Source: Candidatus Bathyarchaeota archaeon
Lineage (GTDB): Archaea > Thermoproteota > Bathyarchaeia > TCS64
Assembly: GCA_018396695.1 (NCBI GenBank)
Contig: JAGTQU010000012.1
Coordinates: 1 to 51,475, forward strand
DNA: 51,475 nucleotides
Direction: 5' to 3'
Positions within the stretch are counted from its first letter, which is position 1, and each line of letters begins with the position of its first letter. This document shows, piece by piece, positions 8,725 to 17,744 of this stretch. The notes beneath the pieces were generated by a model. It was not told the DNA's origin. It made no database searches and saw nothing but the letters and a program-made list of their open reading frames with translations. The position numbers and the translations under genes are program-made.

Positions 8725-10212
8725 ATGTCAGTGCCTGAATCTCAAAGTTTTACTGAGGTCGATGAAACAGAACGGCTGAGGATACTTTATGTGCATAATC
8801 CTTGGTGGACGACTGGTCGAGTACCTGAGGCTAAGGCACAGGAGTTTAAAAGACGAGACTACTACATGCTTCTGAAAACTCTTTACAGGCCTGAAATTGT
8901 TGCGGTCGTTGGCGCCAGAAGGGTTGGCAAGACCACGCTGATGTATCAGCTCATTGATTACGTAATCGGTAAGGTTGGACCCGAGAGAGCGATGTACATC
9001 TCTCTCGACGACCCCTATCTGAAGATAAATGCCGACTCGTTGAGAACGATATTCGATCTCTACGCGAAGAATGTTCTCAAAGAGCCCTTCTCTGAGATTA
9101 AGAATTCTGTATATATCTTTCTGGATGAGGTTCAATCTCTGGTCGGTTGGGATCAGGTGCTGAAGAGGTGGTTCGATCTTGGGTACAAGGCCAAGTTCTA
9201 TGTTTCAGGATCTTCCAGCGTTAACATTCTCACTGGAGGTGCTGAATCTCTCGTTGGAAGACTCAGCCCTCAGATCGTAATGCCCATGAAGTTCCTTGAG
9301 ACCGTGAGGTTCCACATGAAAGAGGAGGACTTCGAGCGGCGGTTCAATCACGTGAATTGGAGGCTGAAGGATGCGCTTTTGAAAGCCGTGGAAGAGGGTG
9401 ATGTGACAATCTTCTACTCCTCGCTAAGGGAGAACGCAAACGCTTTGGCAGGGGACATCGACCGAATACATCTTTTTTTACAGTCCTATCTAATCAAGGG
9501 TGGATATCCAGAGATAGTCTCCATGGAAGATTTGCCTAGAGCCTCAGAGACACTTAGAAACTACTTCAACTTGACCATATACAAGGATATCGTAAGGACT
9601 TTCAAGATCAGGGATCCCGTGGCTTTCGAAGAACTGATATCGATACTCGCAAGAGAGTGCTGCCAGAGGTTCAACTACTCAAGGCTTGCTCGAACCTTGG
9701 ACCTAAGGCGGGAAACCTTGAAGGCTTACCTCTTCTATCTCAAAACTGCATTTCTAATCTGTGAGTCCGAATATTATAGTCGTAGCCTGGTTAAGCGGTC
9801 ACGCAGGGAAAAGAAGATCTACATCAACGACCCAGGAATACGAAACGTCGCCGTTGGAGCCATGAATGAATACCTCTTACGTAACCCAGCTGAGCTAGGG
9901 AGGGTCGTTGAGGGCGTCGTCGCGGACCACTGCAAGCGACTGAAGTTCAATCTTGAACCTTCCTATGAGTTGCAGTTATTCTACTGGAAAAGCCAGGGAT
10001 GCGAGGTGGATATAGTTATGGAACTCCTTCAGAAGCCCGTTCCAGTTGAGGTGAAGTACCGAGACTCCTTTGACGAAAAGGACATGAAGGGATTAAACAT
10101 GTTCAATGAGAGTCACGAACCACCCCTAAGCCTCGTTGTCACCAAGGAGAGGCTGGACCTCCAAGGAAAAACGATACTGATACCCCTCTGGCTCTTCCTC
10201 CTCTTATGCTAG
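8725..10212 (+). CDS. AAA ATPase of the DUF4143 family
   Basis: 495 residues. The N-terminal AAA core has a Walker A GARRVGKT at residues 63-70, a Walker B (VYIFLDEVQ) near 130 and a sensor-like FYVSGSSS. The middle has a winged-helix region (YSRLARTLDLRRETLKAYL). The C-terminal DUF4143 domain carries an Asp/Glu-x-Lys pattern (CEVDIVMEL, then VPVEVKYR) resembling a PD-(D/E)XK nuclease core. Proteins of this architecture are common in archaeal accessory regions; their role is unsettled. It stands alone between two tRNA-Leu-derived repeats with a palindrome at its promoter, and ends in TAG. Confidence 0.85.
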   Translation: MSVPESQSFTEVDETERLRILYVHNPWWTTGRVPEAKAQEFKRRDYYMLLKTLYRPEIVAVVGARRVGKTTLMYQLIDYVIGKVGPERAMYISLDDPYLKINADSLRTIFDLYAKNVLKEPFSEIKNSVYIFLDEVQSLVGWDQVLKRWFDLGYKAKFYVSGSSSVNILTGGAESLVGRLSPQIVMPMKFLETVRFHMKEEDFERRFNHVNWRLKDALLKAVEEGDVTIFYSSLRENANALAGDIDRIHLFLQSYLIKGGYPEIVSMEDLPRASETLRNYFNLTIYKDIVRTFKIRDPVAFEELISILARECCQRFNYSRLARTLDLRRETLKAYLFYLKTAFLICESEYYSRSLVKRSRREKKIYINDPGIRNVAVGAMNEYLLRNPAELGRVVEGVVADHCKRLKFNLEPSYELQLFYWKSQGCEVDIVMELLQKPVPVEVKYRDSFDEKDMKGLNMFNESHEPPLSLVVTKERLDLQGKTILIPLWLFLLLC

Positions 10213-10253
10213 TCACATGTTTAGATCCTAATAATTTGTGATTTTAAATTATT

Positions 10254-11060
10254 TTAATAAAGGTTTGATATATAAGTTCCGCAATTGGGACAAAATCTAG
10301 GCTTACCATCCATGGGGAATTTCGTCTGGCAGTTATGACAGATATACCCCTCAAACCGAGCCTTTGTTTTCACCTTTTCGGCTCTCTTTCTCTTAAAATT
10401 TATTTCAGATCGAGTCTTGACTCGACGGCAGATCTCGAAGATCGGCCCAATCTTGGCTAAAGCTGAACGGAAAGCTTCTTCATCCAGAGGCAGAGATACA
10501 ACGACCAGATCAATAACAGGAGCTTCGGGAAGAAAGCCCAAGCCTTGTTCACTCTTTTTATCTATTCCTCGCTTCCTTATCTCATCCACCAGGTTAAATA
10601 TCTGCTCTATCTTTGCTTCTTCTATTGTGTTACTTTTTGCATCAAAAAGAGTTTCATGTTTAGGCGCCTGTGCGAGATTGTACTCTTTCTTTTTACTTAT
10701 GATCTGAGTATGATATCCATCATCAAGAGATCTCATTTGCTGGATAAGCTGTGTTTTTTCTTTTAGATGATGACTTTCTAATATATTCTTCAGCTTTTCA
10801 ACGCTCTTGACCGTGTTGCATCTTATTCCTATTCTAATTTTTCCGGGATCTCGTAGAGTTATGTCAATGTGTGGATCGGGGCGGTTCACCGCTTGCAGTT
10901 TCCCTTCTTCGGTCGGCAAGGGGAAAATCAGCCAGTCTTTCATTGAGATGTGCTCTTTTATCTCATCATCTGTTAAAGTAGGGATTAAATTAGGTAATGC
11001 CTCCCTGGCAACTTGATACCATTTCAAATACTCTTGTTCTCTGGACTCGTCTAAGATCAT
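10254..11060 (-). CDS. Zinc-ribbon protein of unknown function
   Basis: 268 residues, not recognised as a named family. The C-terminus is a zinc ribbon (CHNCQTKFPMDGKPRFCPNC), preceded by a Lys/Arg-rich linker that could bind nucleic acid. The middle is predicted helical; the N-terminal third contains a beta-rich segment (HIDITLRDPGKIRIGIRC). It converges on the DUF4143 ATPase (41 bases between stops) and the two share the segment bounded by repeat copies 1 and 2, so they may have arrived together. No catalytic motif is evident. Confidence 0.6.
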   Translation of the reverse strand: MILDESREQEYLKWYQVAREALPNLIPTLTDDEIKEHISMKDWLIFPLPTEEGKLQAVNRPDPHIDITLRDPGKIRIGIRCNTVKSVEKLKNILESHHLKEKTQLIQQMRSLDDGYHTQIISKKKEYNLAQAPKHETLFDAKSNTIEEAKIEQIFNLVDEIRKRGIDKKSEQGLGFLPEAPVIDLVVVSLPLDEEAFRSALAKIGPIFEICRRVKTRSEINFKRKRAEKVKTKARFEGYICHNCQTKFPMDGKPRFCPNCGTYISNLY

Positions 11061-11148
11061 CGTAATAATTTATATCGCCTGAATATTTTATAAATTCGAT
11101 TTAATTTGCTTCAAGTTCCTAAACTTGCCCCGTTCTGATTATCATAAT

Positions 11149-11214
11149 GCGGAGGGTAGGATTCGAGCTATCCATGAATGGGAGATATCTCCCGCAAAAT
11201 CCCCTTTTTTTATT
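11149..11214 (-). repeat. tRNA-Leu-derived repeat, copy 2
   Basis: Its plus-strand start (GCGGAGGGTAGGATTCGA) is a degenerate form of the tRNA-Leu acceptor/T-arm sequence. Its end, GCAAAATCCCC followed by seven T, is identical to copy 1 at 8590-8607. It sits in the 291-base gap between the zinc-ribbon gene and the AbiEii gene, which otherwise holds nothing I can identify. Confidence 0.55.
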
Positions 11215-11351
11215 TTACATTATCAGAGTGACTGATTAGAAGTTCATAATGATGTCTTCTTTTGAGATTGTATTGAGAGGAAATCGATTTTGATTCTAGC
11301 TTTTTGTGTTGGTAAACCAGAATAGGCTAATATCTATTAGCTTCCCTTAGA

Positions 11352-12011
11352 TTACAAAAATGCTAATTTGGTTCTGAGTCCTGGTAGAATGGTTTTAAAA
11401 TCGGTGTAGTGTGGAACTAGGTGTTCTAATTGGGTTCTCCACGCCGATTCAACTCTGGCGAGAACTTCCTCATTAAATATCTTCGAAGGTTCATACTTGA
11501 TGCCTATGAGGCGACATTTTCTTTTTGTCAGTTCCTTTAGGAAGGCCTTGTCCTGTATCTGGTCTATATGGGCTGAAACATCGTAATAGTCTCTGGGGTA
11601 TCCCCTATCTATAAGAGCCCTAAGTTTCTCAGCTATTATCTCCACAAACTCGATCGCGTAGACGCTGGATAAGATATAGTCACCATACTTTGAGGGAGTA
11701 GGGTACTCTTTCACTTCCAGAATTATGTCGTCTCTGAAGGAGAGGTCGATCCTGATGCTGTTCCTGTATCGAAGCGGACCCGTAAAAGGGAGACGGAGTC
11801 TTCTTCCAGTTTGTGAGAACCGTTCTTCGTAAGCTCCTTTAAAAGATATAGAGTCTACTACACATTCGCTGAAAAGTTCCTTCAACGAGGATATGGTCTC
11901 GTTTTCGTCGAGGGAGCGGATGGTGAAATCCATGTCTTCTGAAAAGCGTGCTTCAGGGTAATAGATCTTCTTTATGGCGGTTCCACCCTTGAATATTAAA
12001 TGATCCTTCAA
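11352..12011 (-). CDS. AbiEii/AbiGii-type nucleotidyltransferase toxin
   Basis: Toxin half of a type IV toxin-antitoxin: an AbiEii family nucleotidyltransferase. The visible start (LIFKGGTAIKKIYY, then RFSEDMDFTI) carries the family GG...DxD active-site signature; later conserved pieces are RIDLSFRDDI and EIIAEKLRALIDRGYPRDYYD. About 40 further N-terminal residues are encoded in the same frame upstream (to about 12125, including TIEKDFAISCALLLIS) but contain no ATG, GTG or TTG before TTG 12011. An ATG overlapping the antitoxin stop as ATGA (12130-12132) is in another frame and hits a stop after five codons. A one-base indel in the first codons, or an unusual start, is likely. Confidence 0.8.
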   Translation of the reverse strand: MKDHLIFKGGTAIKKIYYPEARFSEDMDFTIRSLDENETISSLKELFSECVVDSISFKGAYEERFSQTGRRLRLPFTGPLRYRNSIRIDLSFRDDIILEVKEYPTPSKYGDYILSSVYAIEFVEIIAEKLRALIDRGYPRDYYDVSAHIDQIQDKAFLKELTKRKCRLIGIKYEPSKIFNEEVLARVESAWRTQLEHLVPHYTDFKTILPGLRTKLAFL

Positions 12012-12128
12012 TCCGCTCTTGGATATGAGGAGCAGGGCGCACGATATGGCAAAGTCTTTCTCTATAGTTCCTAAGGGAACTTGCTCTTCTATGGAGATTC
12101 TCCGAAGAAATACGTCATCTATCAGGGC

Positions 12129-12926
12129 TCATGCGCCCCTAATATCCTCTGATTGAATATTGATCTTCAACCTCCACTTTGAATCGTTTTTCAAAATCTT
12201 TTTAGGAGCCGTAGGATCGAGCCACGAATAACCAGCTTTGATGGAACCTCTGAGCCGCTCTAGAACCTCTTCGCTTACATTTAACTCCAAGATTTCAATC
12301 AGGTGTCCTAGTCTTTTCTGCACGCTGTTATTCCGAAGCTTATCGGCGTATATTGCCATTTTCTCCCAGTTGAGGTTGGTTTTGAGTCCTTTAGCTACTT
12401 CAGAGATTCCTCCGGCATAATGAGGCTGGTCCAACGAGTCCACGATCGTCTTCTCCCTATCTGAGATGTGGAACTCAACATCTCCTATTTTTTCTATGGT
12501 CCATCCGAAGAACTTGTGCGGGCTAACCGCTACGAAATGGATTGGAACTATTTTGTTGTATGTGAAGTCTCTCCTTCTTTTTCGGGTGGCTATAAAAATG
12601 GTATGTGGAATTTGCTCAGTCATCTGCCAGTAGTTCAAAGCGGTCCAGTAGCTGACATAATACTCGTCGAGAATCTTGTCTATGAAAGAGAAGACGTGTT
12701 CGGTCCAGCTTGTCTGGTATCCCGCCCTTGCCGGGATTAGGATGTAATACCCTCTCTTTATGCGCTGCACCCTGCCCTTCAGCGTGAGTCTATGTAGGAT
12801 TTTCCTAAGTACTTCTTCGGAGCAGTTCATTATCTTCTTAGCTTCGTCAAGTGCGAAGACCGTTCTACCTTCTCGTTCCAAGGTGAATAGGAGTTCAGCC
12901 TCCCACGGTCCCAGCTCATATTTCAT
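12129..12926 (-). CDS. AbiEi-family antitoxin / transcriptional regulator
   Basis: 265 residues: an N-terminal winged helix (FALDEAKKIMNCSEEVLRKILHRL, residues about 24-48) followed by the AbiEi domain with RIKRGYYILIP and the later HFVAVSPHKFFGW and DREKTIVDSLDQP. In AbiE systems this protein represses its own promoter and neutralises the AbiEii nucleotidyltransferase, and here it precedes that gene with an ATGA overlap. An inverted repeat lies directly before its start at 12927-12961. Such pairs give abortive-infection immunity or stabilise mobile elements, which fits the island context. Confidence 0.88.
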   Translation of the reverse strand: MKYELGPWEAELLFTLEREGRTVFALDEAKKIMNCSEEVLRKILHRLTLKGRVQRIKRGYYILIPARAGYQTSWTEHVFSFIDKILDEYYVSYWTALNYWQMTEQIPHTIFIATRKRRRDFTYNKIVPIHFVAVSPHKFFGWTIEKIGDVEFHISDREKTIVDSLDQPHYAGGISEVAKGLKTNLNWEKMAIYADKLRNNSVQKRLGHLIEILELNVSEEVLERLRGSIKAGYSWLDPTAPKKILKNDSKWRLKINIQSEDIRGA

Positions 12927-12974
12927 GTAACAATCATTACCTCACAGTAAATTATCGTTACACGAAATATAAAA
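12927..12974 (-). promoter_or_regulatory. AbiE promoter with inverted-repeat operator
   Basis: An A/T box (TTTTATATTT on the minus strand, 12965-12974) lies about 40 bases before the AbiEi start. Between them is an imperfect inverted repeat with GTAAC at 12927 and GTTAC ending at 12961 and inner ATTAC/GTAAAT arms. The arrangement fits autorepression by AbiEi. Confidence 0.45.
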
Positions 12975-13012
12975 GGATCGGTCTCCACAAAAATAACAGT
13001 AGCGCCCTCGAG

Positions 13013-13541
13013 ATGAAGAGCATCATTCGAGCATCTTCAGGATATGCCACCATATTTGTAACATTGCACCCAAACTCGGAGACGATCCTTAAAGTTCCAG
13101 CTGCTCAGGATGTGACTGAGATAGCGCCGTTAGATACGATCCACAGGATAGGTGTCATGATCCTCGATACGAGGGGCGATTCAGCGATACGTTTAGCGGA
13201 GGAGTATTTCAGACACTTCAGGGTGGGTGAGTCTCCTTACGGGACGTATCCCGTGGAGCCGGAGCTGCTGGGAGTTCATGTGCTACTTGAAGCGCGGCTT
13301 GATCCGGAAATTCCTCGAGCTCCTTCACAACGCATTAGACTATGGGATAGGAAACGGGTATCCTGAGCTGACCTTTAATTATGCTATGAAGCATCCATCT
13401 CATGTTCTTGGGAGAGAGGTGGATCAGAAGACGGTTGATGGATTCAATAAGCATAAGAGCAGAGCTGCTGTGGAGGGCGTCTCTGGCCGCAGCATCAGCG
13501 GCCTCGTCAAGGGCTTTAAAGAGAGCGTTGAGCCTGTATAA
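13013..13541 (+). pseudogene. Unrecognised gene split by a frameshift
   Basis: The reading frame from 13013 encodes a plausible protein (DTIHRIGVMILDTRG, EEYFRHFRVGESPYGTYP) as far as about 13270. A coherent C-terminal half then appears in another frame (RKFLELLHNALDYG, GRSISGLVKGFKESVEPV, ending at 13541). Each frame becomes non-protein-like where the other becomes protein-like, so one frameshift near 13250-13310 is the simplest reading. Family not recognised. It diverges from the AbiE promoter. Confidence 0.4.
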
Positions 13542-13624
13542 ATCTATGTATTAAAAATACTTGGCAGAAAATAGGATGAATTTTACTTTTATGTGAGGAT
13601 CTGGTGAATTATTCCATATAACGA

Positions 13625-13634
13625 TTTTAATATA
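13625..13634 (+). promoter_or_regulatory. TATA box for candidate RNA at 13655
   Basis: TTTTAATATA is centred 26 bases before the first base of the GGGGTAGGC stem, the expected distance from TATA box to transcription start in archaea. Confidence 0.45.
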
Positions 13635-13654
13635 CCCTTTTCGATAACTCTTTC

Positions 13655-13746
13655 GGGGTAGGCAACTAAAGCTATACTGACAAGCGGAGAGCGGGGGCGC
13701 CCTAGCGGGAAGCCGTCCGCGTTTTAAAGACGTATACGCCTATCCC
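13655..13746 (+). ncRNA. Candidate structured RNA, class unknown
   Basis: A 92-base G/C-rich stretch in an A/T-rich gap. The ends close as a nine-pair stem, GGGGTAGGC (13655-13663) with GCCTATCCC (13738-13746), one G-U pair included. Inside are a second near-complementary pair (AAGCGGA with TCCGCGTTT) and a self-complementary GGGCGCCC core. No tRNA T-loop and no C/D box is visible. A TATA box is correctly placed upstream, and a T6 run at about 13779 could end transcription. No known family was recognised. Confidence 0.4.
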
Positions 13747-14032
13747 TCACCTCTCTCCCAGTAATATGCCTTGATGTGTAGCCCCTTTTTTATCTGCTGC
13801 GCTCAGATGCTTTTCATTGAAATATAGTCTTCTGAGCGAGAAAGGAGGTCTGCCTTTAAGTCGGAGGTTGGTCCGTATGCAGCCAGAGACGGGGTCGGAG
13901 ATTTTGATAGGCTGGGATTTGTTGGGCCTCAGGGCTGTGTAAAACGGTGTGCACGGCTGGATCTTACCGCCCCTCTTTGAGAGGGTCTGGACTAGCGTCC
14001 TTACAATGTCCGGCGGTTTGACGGTTTGGAAG
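13747..14032. other. Stretch without a confident gene
   Basis: Between the candidate RNA and repeat copy 3. An open frame covers 13747-14106 on the minus strand, but its start lies inside repeat copy 3, its product matches nothing I recognise and it lacks a ribosome site, so I do not call it. The segment is more G/C-rich than the surrounding spacers and could be remains of a lost gene. Confidence 0.3.
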
Positions 14033-14093
14033 TCTGGGTCGCAGTGGAACCCATCTCGGAGTGGAGATGTCTCCCGCCTAGGTTCCCTTTTTT
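14033..14093 (-). repeat. tRNA-Leu-derived repeat, copy 3 (diverged)
   Basis: On the minus strand it reads A6-GGG, then GGCGGGAGACATCTCC, then TGGGTTCCACTGCGACCCA, which can fold as a T-arm-like stem of TGGGT/ACCCA. The GCGGGAGA-T/C-ATCTCC segment aligns with copy 2 (GCGGGAGATATCTCC). The acceptor 3' strand is no longer recognisable. This is the weakest of the three copies. Confidence 0.35.
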
Positions 14094-14143
14094 CAGGTGT
14101 AATCAATTTTCAGATATTATGCAGCAGGAGCAACTGATATTTA

Positions 14144-14629
14144 TTAAAAAATCATTTCAGTATTTTCGGTTAATTTGATACAGGTATGGAATGATGGTTC
14201 AAATCTTGTTTTATGAGCGATTTGCTGGCATTTCCTCCAAGCATCATCATAAGTTTTGTAGGGGCCATGCCATTTCGTTGTGGTTGTAGGTCTTGAAAGC
14301 CATTTTCGGTAATATATGCAATCCGCGTTGTGAACCTTAGGACCTGAAGCCTTTTCAAGGTCCTCGTAAACAACAAAGCCGGTCTTGGCTTCAGATGAAG
14401 GTTTAACTATCGTAAAGCTTTTTTGGGGTATAGCTTCCTCTGGAATCATTGCTATACCATATGGAGCTTTCCTCTTCCCTAAGATGACCCATTTCTCTGT
14501 TGTCCAGCATAAAATGTCATACATGCGGACAGCCGTCAGTTGAATGGGCAAGTCCGCCAGCTGTTCATGCAGTGCAAGAAATATCTCATTGTTTCTAATG
14601 AGGTCTGCTCTGGCAACGTCTAGTGTCAT
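14144..14629 (-). CDS. Hypothetical protein with Cys/His-aromatic C-terminus
   Basis: 161 residues, not recognised. The C-terminal half has an unusual aromatic and Cys/His-rich pattern: VHNADCIYYRKWLSRP, WHGPYKTYDDAWRKCQQIA and SFHTCIKL, which could form a small metal-binding or structural unit. The N-terminal half is helical (RNNEIFLALHEQLADLPIQL). No signal peptide or membrane helix. It lies directly after repeat copy 3 and shares strand with the SMC-type operon upstream, from which 156 bases separate it. Confidence 0.5.
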   Translation of the reverse strand: MTLDVARADLIRNNEIFLALHEQLADLPIQLTAVRMYDILCWTTEKWVILGKRKAPYGIAMIPEEAIPQKSFTIVKPSSEAKTGFVVYEDLEKASGPKVHNADCIYYRKWLSRPTTTTKWHGPYKTYDDAWRKCQQIAHKTRFEPSFHTCIKLTENTEMIF

Positions 14630-14785
14630 AATCCCAATGTTAACAATCTGAGCTTTTTCAGTGATTCAAGTCCTTGCCAGTCAGAAACCTCACCACCAAT
14701 CTGTCAAGAATGGGGAAGAGATTAAGCCTCAATCCAGATCTCTTTCAGAGCACTTTGCAAAAGGATATTTAAATAATGTATCTTA

Positions 14786-15292
14786 TTAGAATAACTTAAG
14801 GTCCAATAACTTGATAAGATCCATGATATAGTCACTTAGTTCTGATTTACCTGTTCCTTTACATTCTATGCAAATATTGGTCTTAATTATTTGAGTTATT
14901 CTTCCATCACTTCTATCATATGTTCTTTCTGTAATGTTTCCCATTCCATTACAGGTAGGGCATTTGATAAGATCCTCGAGAATACCCTTTTTCGTTTTGA
15001 GCTTGGATTTTTGTTCGATAACTGAGGATTTTTTCGCTGTTTCAAGTCCTTTTAACCTTAATTTCAAAACGATTTTAGGCAGTGGGGATAATCCTAGGGA
15101 GTTTAAATAGTCTTCATTAAGTTTTTTACCCTCGTCGAGTTCAAGAATCAGATTTTCTATCACCTCTATTTCGGACTCAAGCTTTTTAATAGTTGATATG
15201 GTATCTTTGATTTCCTGCACAGTTCTTAGAGCTTCTTCTCTGAGAATCGTAGAATTCATGTCTCGTCTAAGTGTGTTTAATTTCAGGACCAT
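14786..15292 (-). CDS. Coiled-coil protein with DnaJ-type zinc finger
   Basis: 168 residues. The first two thirds are charged helices with coiled-coil character (EIKDTISTIKKLESEIEVIE). The C-terminal third has two CxxCxGxG units, CPTCNGMG and CIECKGTG, about 30 residues apart, the pattern of a DnaJ-type cysteine-rich zinc finger. There is no J-domain, so it is not a DnaJ. Its start overlaps the end of the SMC-like ATPase by 26 bases, which implies translational coupling and a shared role. Probable partner of that ATPase; exact role unknown. Confidence 0.6.
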   Translation of the reverse strand: MVLKLNTLRRDMNSTILREEALRTVQEIKDTISTIKKLESEIEVIENLILELDEGKKLNEDYLNSLGLSPLPKIVLKLRLKGLETAKKSSVIEQKSKLKTKKGILEDLIKCPTCNGMGNITERTYDRSDGRITQIIKTNICIECKGTGKSELSDYIMDLIKLLDLKLF

Positions 15293-17741
15293 CCAAGGTC
15301 CAATTTTTCAGTTCATATATCTTAATATCTCTGCAGTGTTTTTCAAGGAATCTAAGGGTTTCCACATCTTCAGTTGATACAATGACCTGGTGCTTAGGAG
15401 ATAGAGTTGCGATTATCTTAGCCAAAGACTCTTTATGAGCTGGGTCCATGTTTTGTGTAGGGTCGTCTAGAAGCATTAGAGGGAGTTTTCCAGCCTGTTG
15501 TGAGCTGTTGGACATGAAGATGCTTAAGGCGGCTATGTTGAGCTGTGATGTGCTGAATCGAGTGGTGATATACGTATCTTCTAAACCGCTCGTAGCCCTG
15601 AAGGAGAAGATCAACGGGTCCTCCTTCTCTATTACAACCTTTAATCTAGTGAAGTGGGGGTGTCCTGAGATTCTATTATAATACTGGTTGATTTCATCTT
15701 CGAGTTGTTTTAATTGCATGATTGATGCTTCTTTCTCGTATTTGAGGGTGATTTGCCGTATTGAATAGAGGGATGCGGCAAGTGATTGTAGACTATTCTT
15801 TCTAGCCTCTAAATCTTTGATCTGCTCCTGTACAGTTGGTAACTCTTTCTCGGCAGCACGAAGCCGCTCCTCTTCTCTGAGATATGTTATGATGTCTCCA
15901 AGAGATGCAAGTGTTTTTCTGAGAGAATCTATGGGAGAAGAATCTCGATAAACCTCTATTTCACTGTTAAGATTGGAGGCAAGCTGCTCAACTTTTAATA
16001 TTAGTGTAGCCCCTTCTACTTCTGAGGAGGTTTCTTTCTGTAAACTCTTTTGGAGTTCATTAAACTGATCGTGTAGTTGAGTAAATCTTTTGAGGGTTTC
16101 TTGGAGATCAGTCTTCTCTCTTTTTAGATCTGTTTCTTTATTTGAAAGCTCTGCTATCTCGTCGCCCCATTTTTTCATGACCTTTTCAAGGTCTTCGAGA
16201 TCTGGGACTAACCTAATCAATTCTTCTTTTGCTTTGCTAAGATCAGCCTCTAGACCTTTTATCAGATTGGCTAGACTCTTATGTGTCTTCAAGGCTTCTT
16301 CAAGAGCAATTCGATCTGCTTTAATACCCTTCCCTGTTTCCTCCAAATGTTTTATTCTTCGAGCAGTATCTTCCTCAACTTTTTTCTTGAGTTCCTTTAC
16401 TAGTTGTTCGTTATTGATCTCTTGAGAACATACTGGGCATCTATCGACTTTAGTTTCTTCCAAATGACTTATCGCTATGCTTACTAGACGCTGCTGGCTA
16501 CCGAGTCTCTCAATCTCCTTCGCAATCTCCTCTATCTTTTTTTCACCATCCTGAATCTTTTTTTCGATATCTATGATGGTACCATGCCTTTCAAGAACTA
16601 GATTTAGCTCACTCCTTTTTTCCTCTAGGCGTTCTCTCGCGGTCTCATATAATGACTTCCTGTGAGGAAGAGTGTTGATTTTCTGCGTAATATCCCTGAT
16701 TTTAACATTTATTTCACCAAGCGCATCATCTATTTCTCTCATCCGGGAGGAGATAGAAGTTATGTCGATGTCTTTGATCCCCTGAAATCTTGAATAGACG
16801 TCACTGTAACGCTCCGAAAAATTCAGGAGCCTATTCTTTCGAGAATCGATCTTGGTTAACATCTCAAGTCTCGCCCTGTCAAGGTAATTAATTTGATCCA
16901 AGACAGAGGAATAAGCATCTGAGAGGGTTTCAGCGTTTGGTTCAATATTTTCAAACGGCTTACATTCATATTGGTAGATTTTCGCGAGTCTACCTATATC
17001 CACCTGCACTTGATTTAGAGCGGATAGCACAACTACGTATGTAATATCATCCTCAGAGTATCCTTTATCCAAGAGGCTTCTCTTCGTCTTTTCAAGATCT
17101 CTCCTTAAGTTGATGAGAAACTGAATTTTATCTCGTTGTAGGGCTTCGATTGTTTCTGTTAGTCGCTTCATGGATTTATTTATTTGAGAATCCATGTCAA
17201 GAGCCTTTGAAAATTCTCGGACTTCATAGATTCCGAGAAGTTTTTCTATAGCTTGGCTACGTTCTTCAGGTTTTGCTTGCAGGATGTCTCTGAGAGTCTC
17301 CTGGTGGAGGTATTTGCTACGGGGGAATTCCTCGAAACTGATGTTCAGGAGTCGTTCCAGCTCGGTCTCCGCCTCATCTTCCTCAAATTTTTTTTCTCCA
17401 ACTTTAACTTCAAGCGGTTGTTTCCCTGAAGTAGTTCTAGAGCTCATGTTTCGAATCCTTTTCAGGTTTATAGGTTCAGCATCGTCTTTGAGCATAACTT
17501 CGACGTAGGCCTTCTTCGATTTGGCGAACAAGTTGACAATCGCATCCTCTCTGGCAAAGTCTCCCCCCTTCATGTAAGCCATGTTACCGGTGATAGCCCA
17601 TTCGATGGATTGGAGTACACTGCTCTTGCCTGAGCCGTTCTCTCCAAATAGCACGGTTACGCCGTCGGAAAATGTAAACTCTTCAGGCTTGTTGAAACCT
17701 CTTATGCCTTGAAGGCGTATTGATCTTATTCTATAGGGCAT
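15267..17741 (-). CDS. Rad50/SMC-like coiled-coil ATPase
   Basis: 824 residues. The N-terminal ATP-binding lobe has the Walker A GENGSGKS at residues 33-40 and a Q-loop region (KYLHQETLRDIL). Long coiled coils flank a central CPVCSQEI, a Rad50-type zinc-hook motif. The C-terminal lobe has a signature-like FSTSQLNIAALS (in place of LSGGE), the Walker B/D-loop LMLLDDPTQNMD and the switch His in HQVIVSTED. Housekeeping Rad50 normally has Mre11, HerA and NurA as neighbours; none is here. Its neighbours are a small protein, a zinc-finger protein and a divergent nuclease, so it is probably the motor/sensor of a defence-type system. Stop is TAG. Confidence 0.85.
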   Translation of the reverse strand: MPYRIRSIRLQGIRGFNKPEEFTFSDGVTVLFGENGSGKSSVLQSIEWAITGNMAYMKGGDFAREDAIVNLFAKSKKAYVEVMLKDDAEPINLKRIRNMSSRTTSGKQPLEVKVGEKKFEEDEAETELERLLNISFEEFPRSKYLHQETLRDILQAKPEERSQAIEKLLGIYEVREFSKALDMDSQINKSMKRLTETIEALQRDKIQFLINLRRDLEKTKRSLLDKGYSEDDITYVVVLSALNQVQVDIGRLAKIYQYECKPFENIEPNAETLSDAYSSVLDQINYLDRARLEMLTKIDSRKNRLLNFSERYSDVYSRFQGIKDIDITSISSRMREIDDALGEINVKIRDITQKINTLPHRKSLYETARERLEEKRSELNLVLERHGTIIDIEKKIQDGEKKIEEIAKEIERLGSQQRLVSIAISHLEETKVDRCPVCSQEINNEQLVKELKKKVEEDTARRIKHLEETGKGIKADRIALEEALKTHKSLANLIKGLEADLSKAKEELIRLVPDLEDLEKVMKKWGDEIAELSNKETDLKREKTDLQETLKRFTQLHDQFNELQKSLQKETSSEVEGATLILKVEQLASNLNSEIEVYRDSSPIDSLRKTLASLGDIITYLREEERLRAAEKELPTVQEQIKDLEARKNSLQSLAASLYSIRQITLKYEKEASIMQLKQLEDEINQYYNRISGHPHFTRLKVVIEKEDPLIFSFRATSGLEDTYITTRFSTSQLNIAALSIFMSNSSQQAGKLPLMLLDDPTQNMDPAHKESLAKIIATLSPKHQVIVSTEDVETLRFLEKHCRDIKIYELKNWTLDGPEIKHT

Positions 17742-17744
17742 TTT

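Noticed and set aside
13747-14106. Minus-strand open frame of 119 codons
   Set aside because: It begins inside repeat copy 3, has no ribosome site, matches nothing I know and is rich in Arg/Pro as expected of a G/C-rich non-coding frame.
15267-17741. Housekeeping Rad50
   Set aside because: The signature motif is degenerate and Mre11, HerA and NurA are absent; the island context and other neighbours argue against it.
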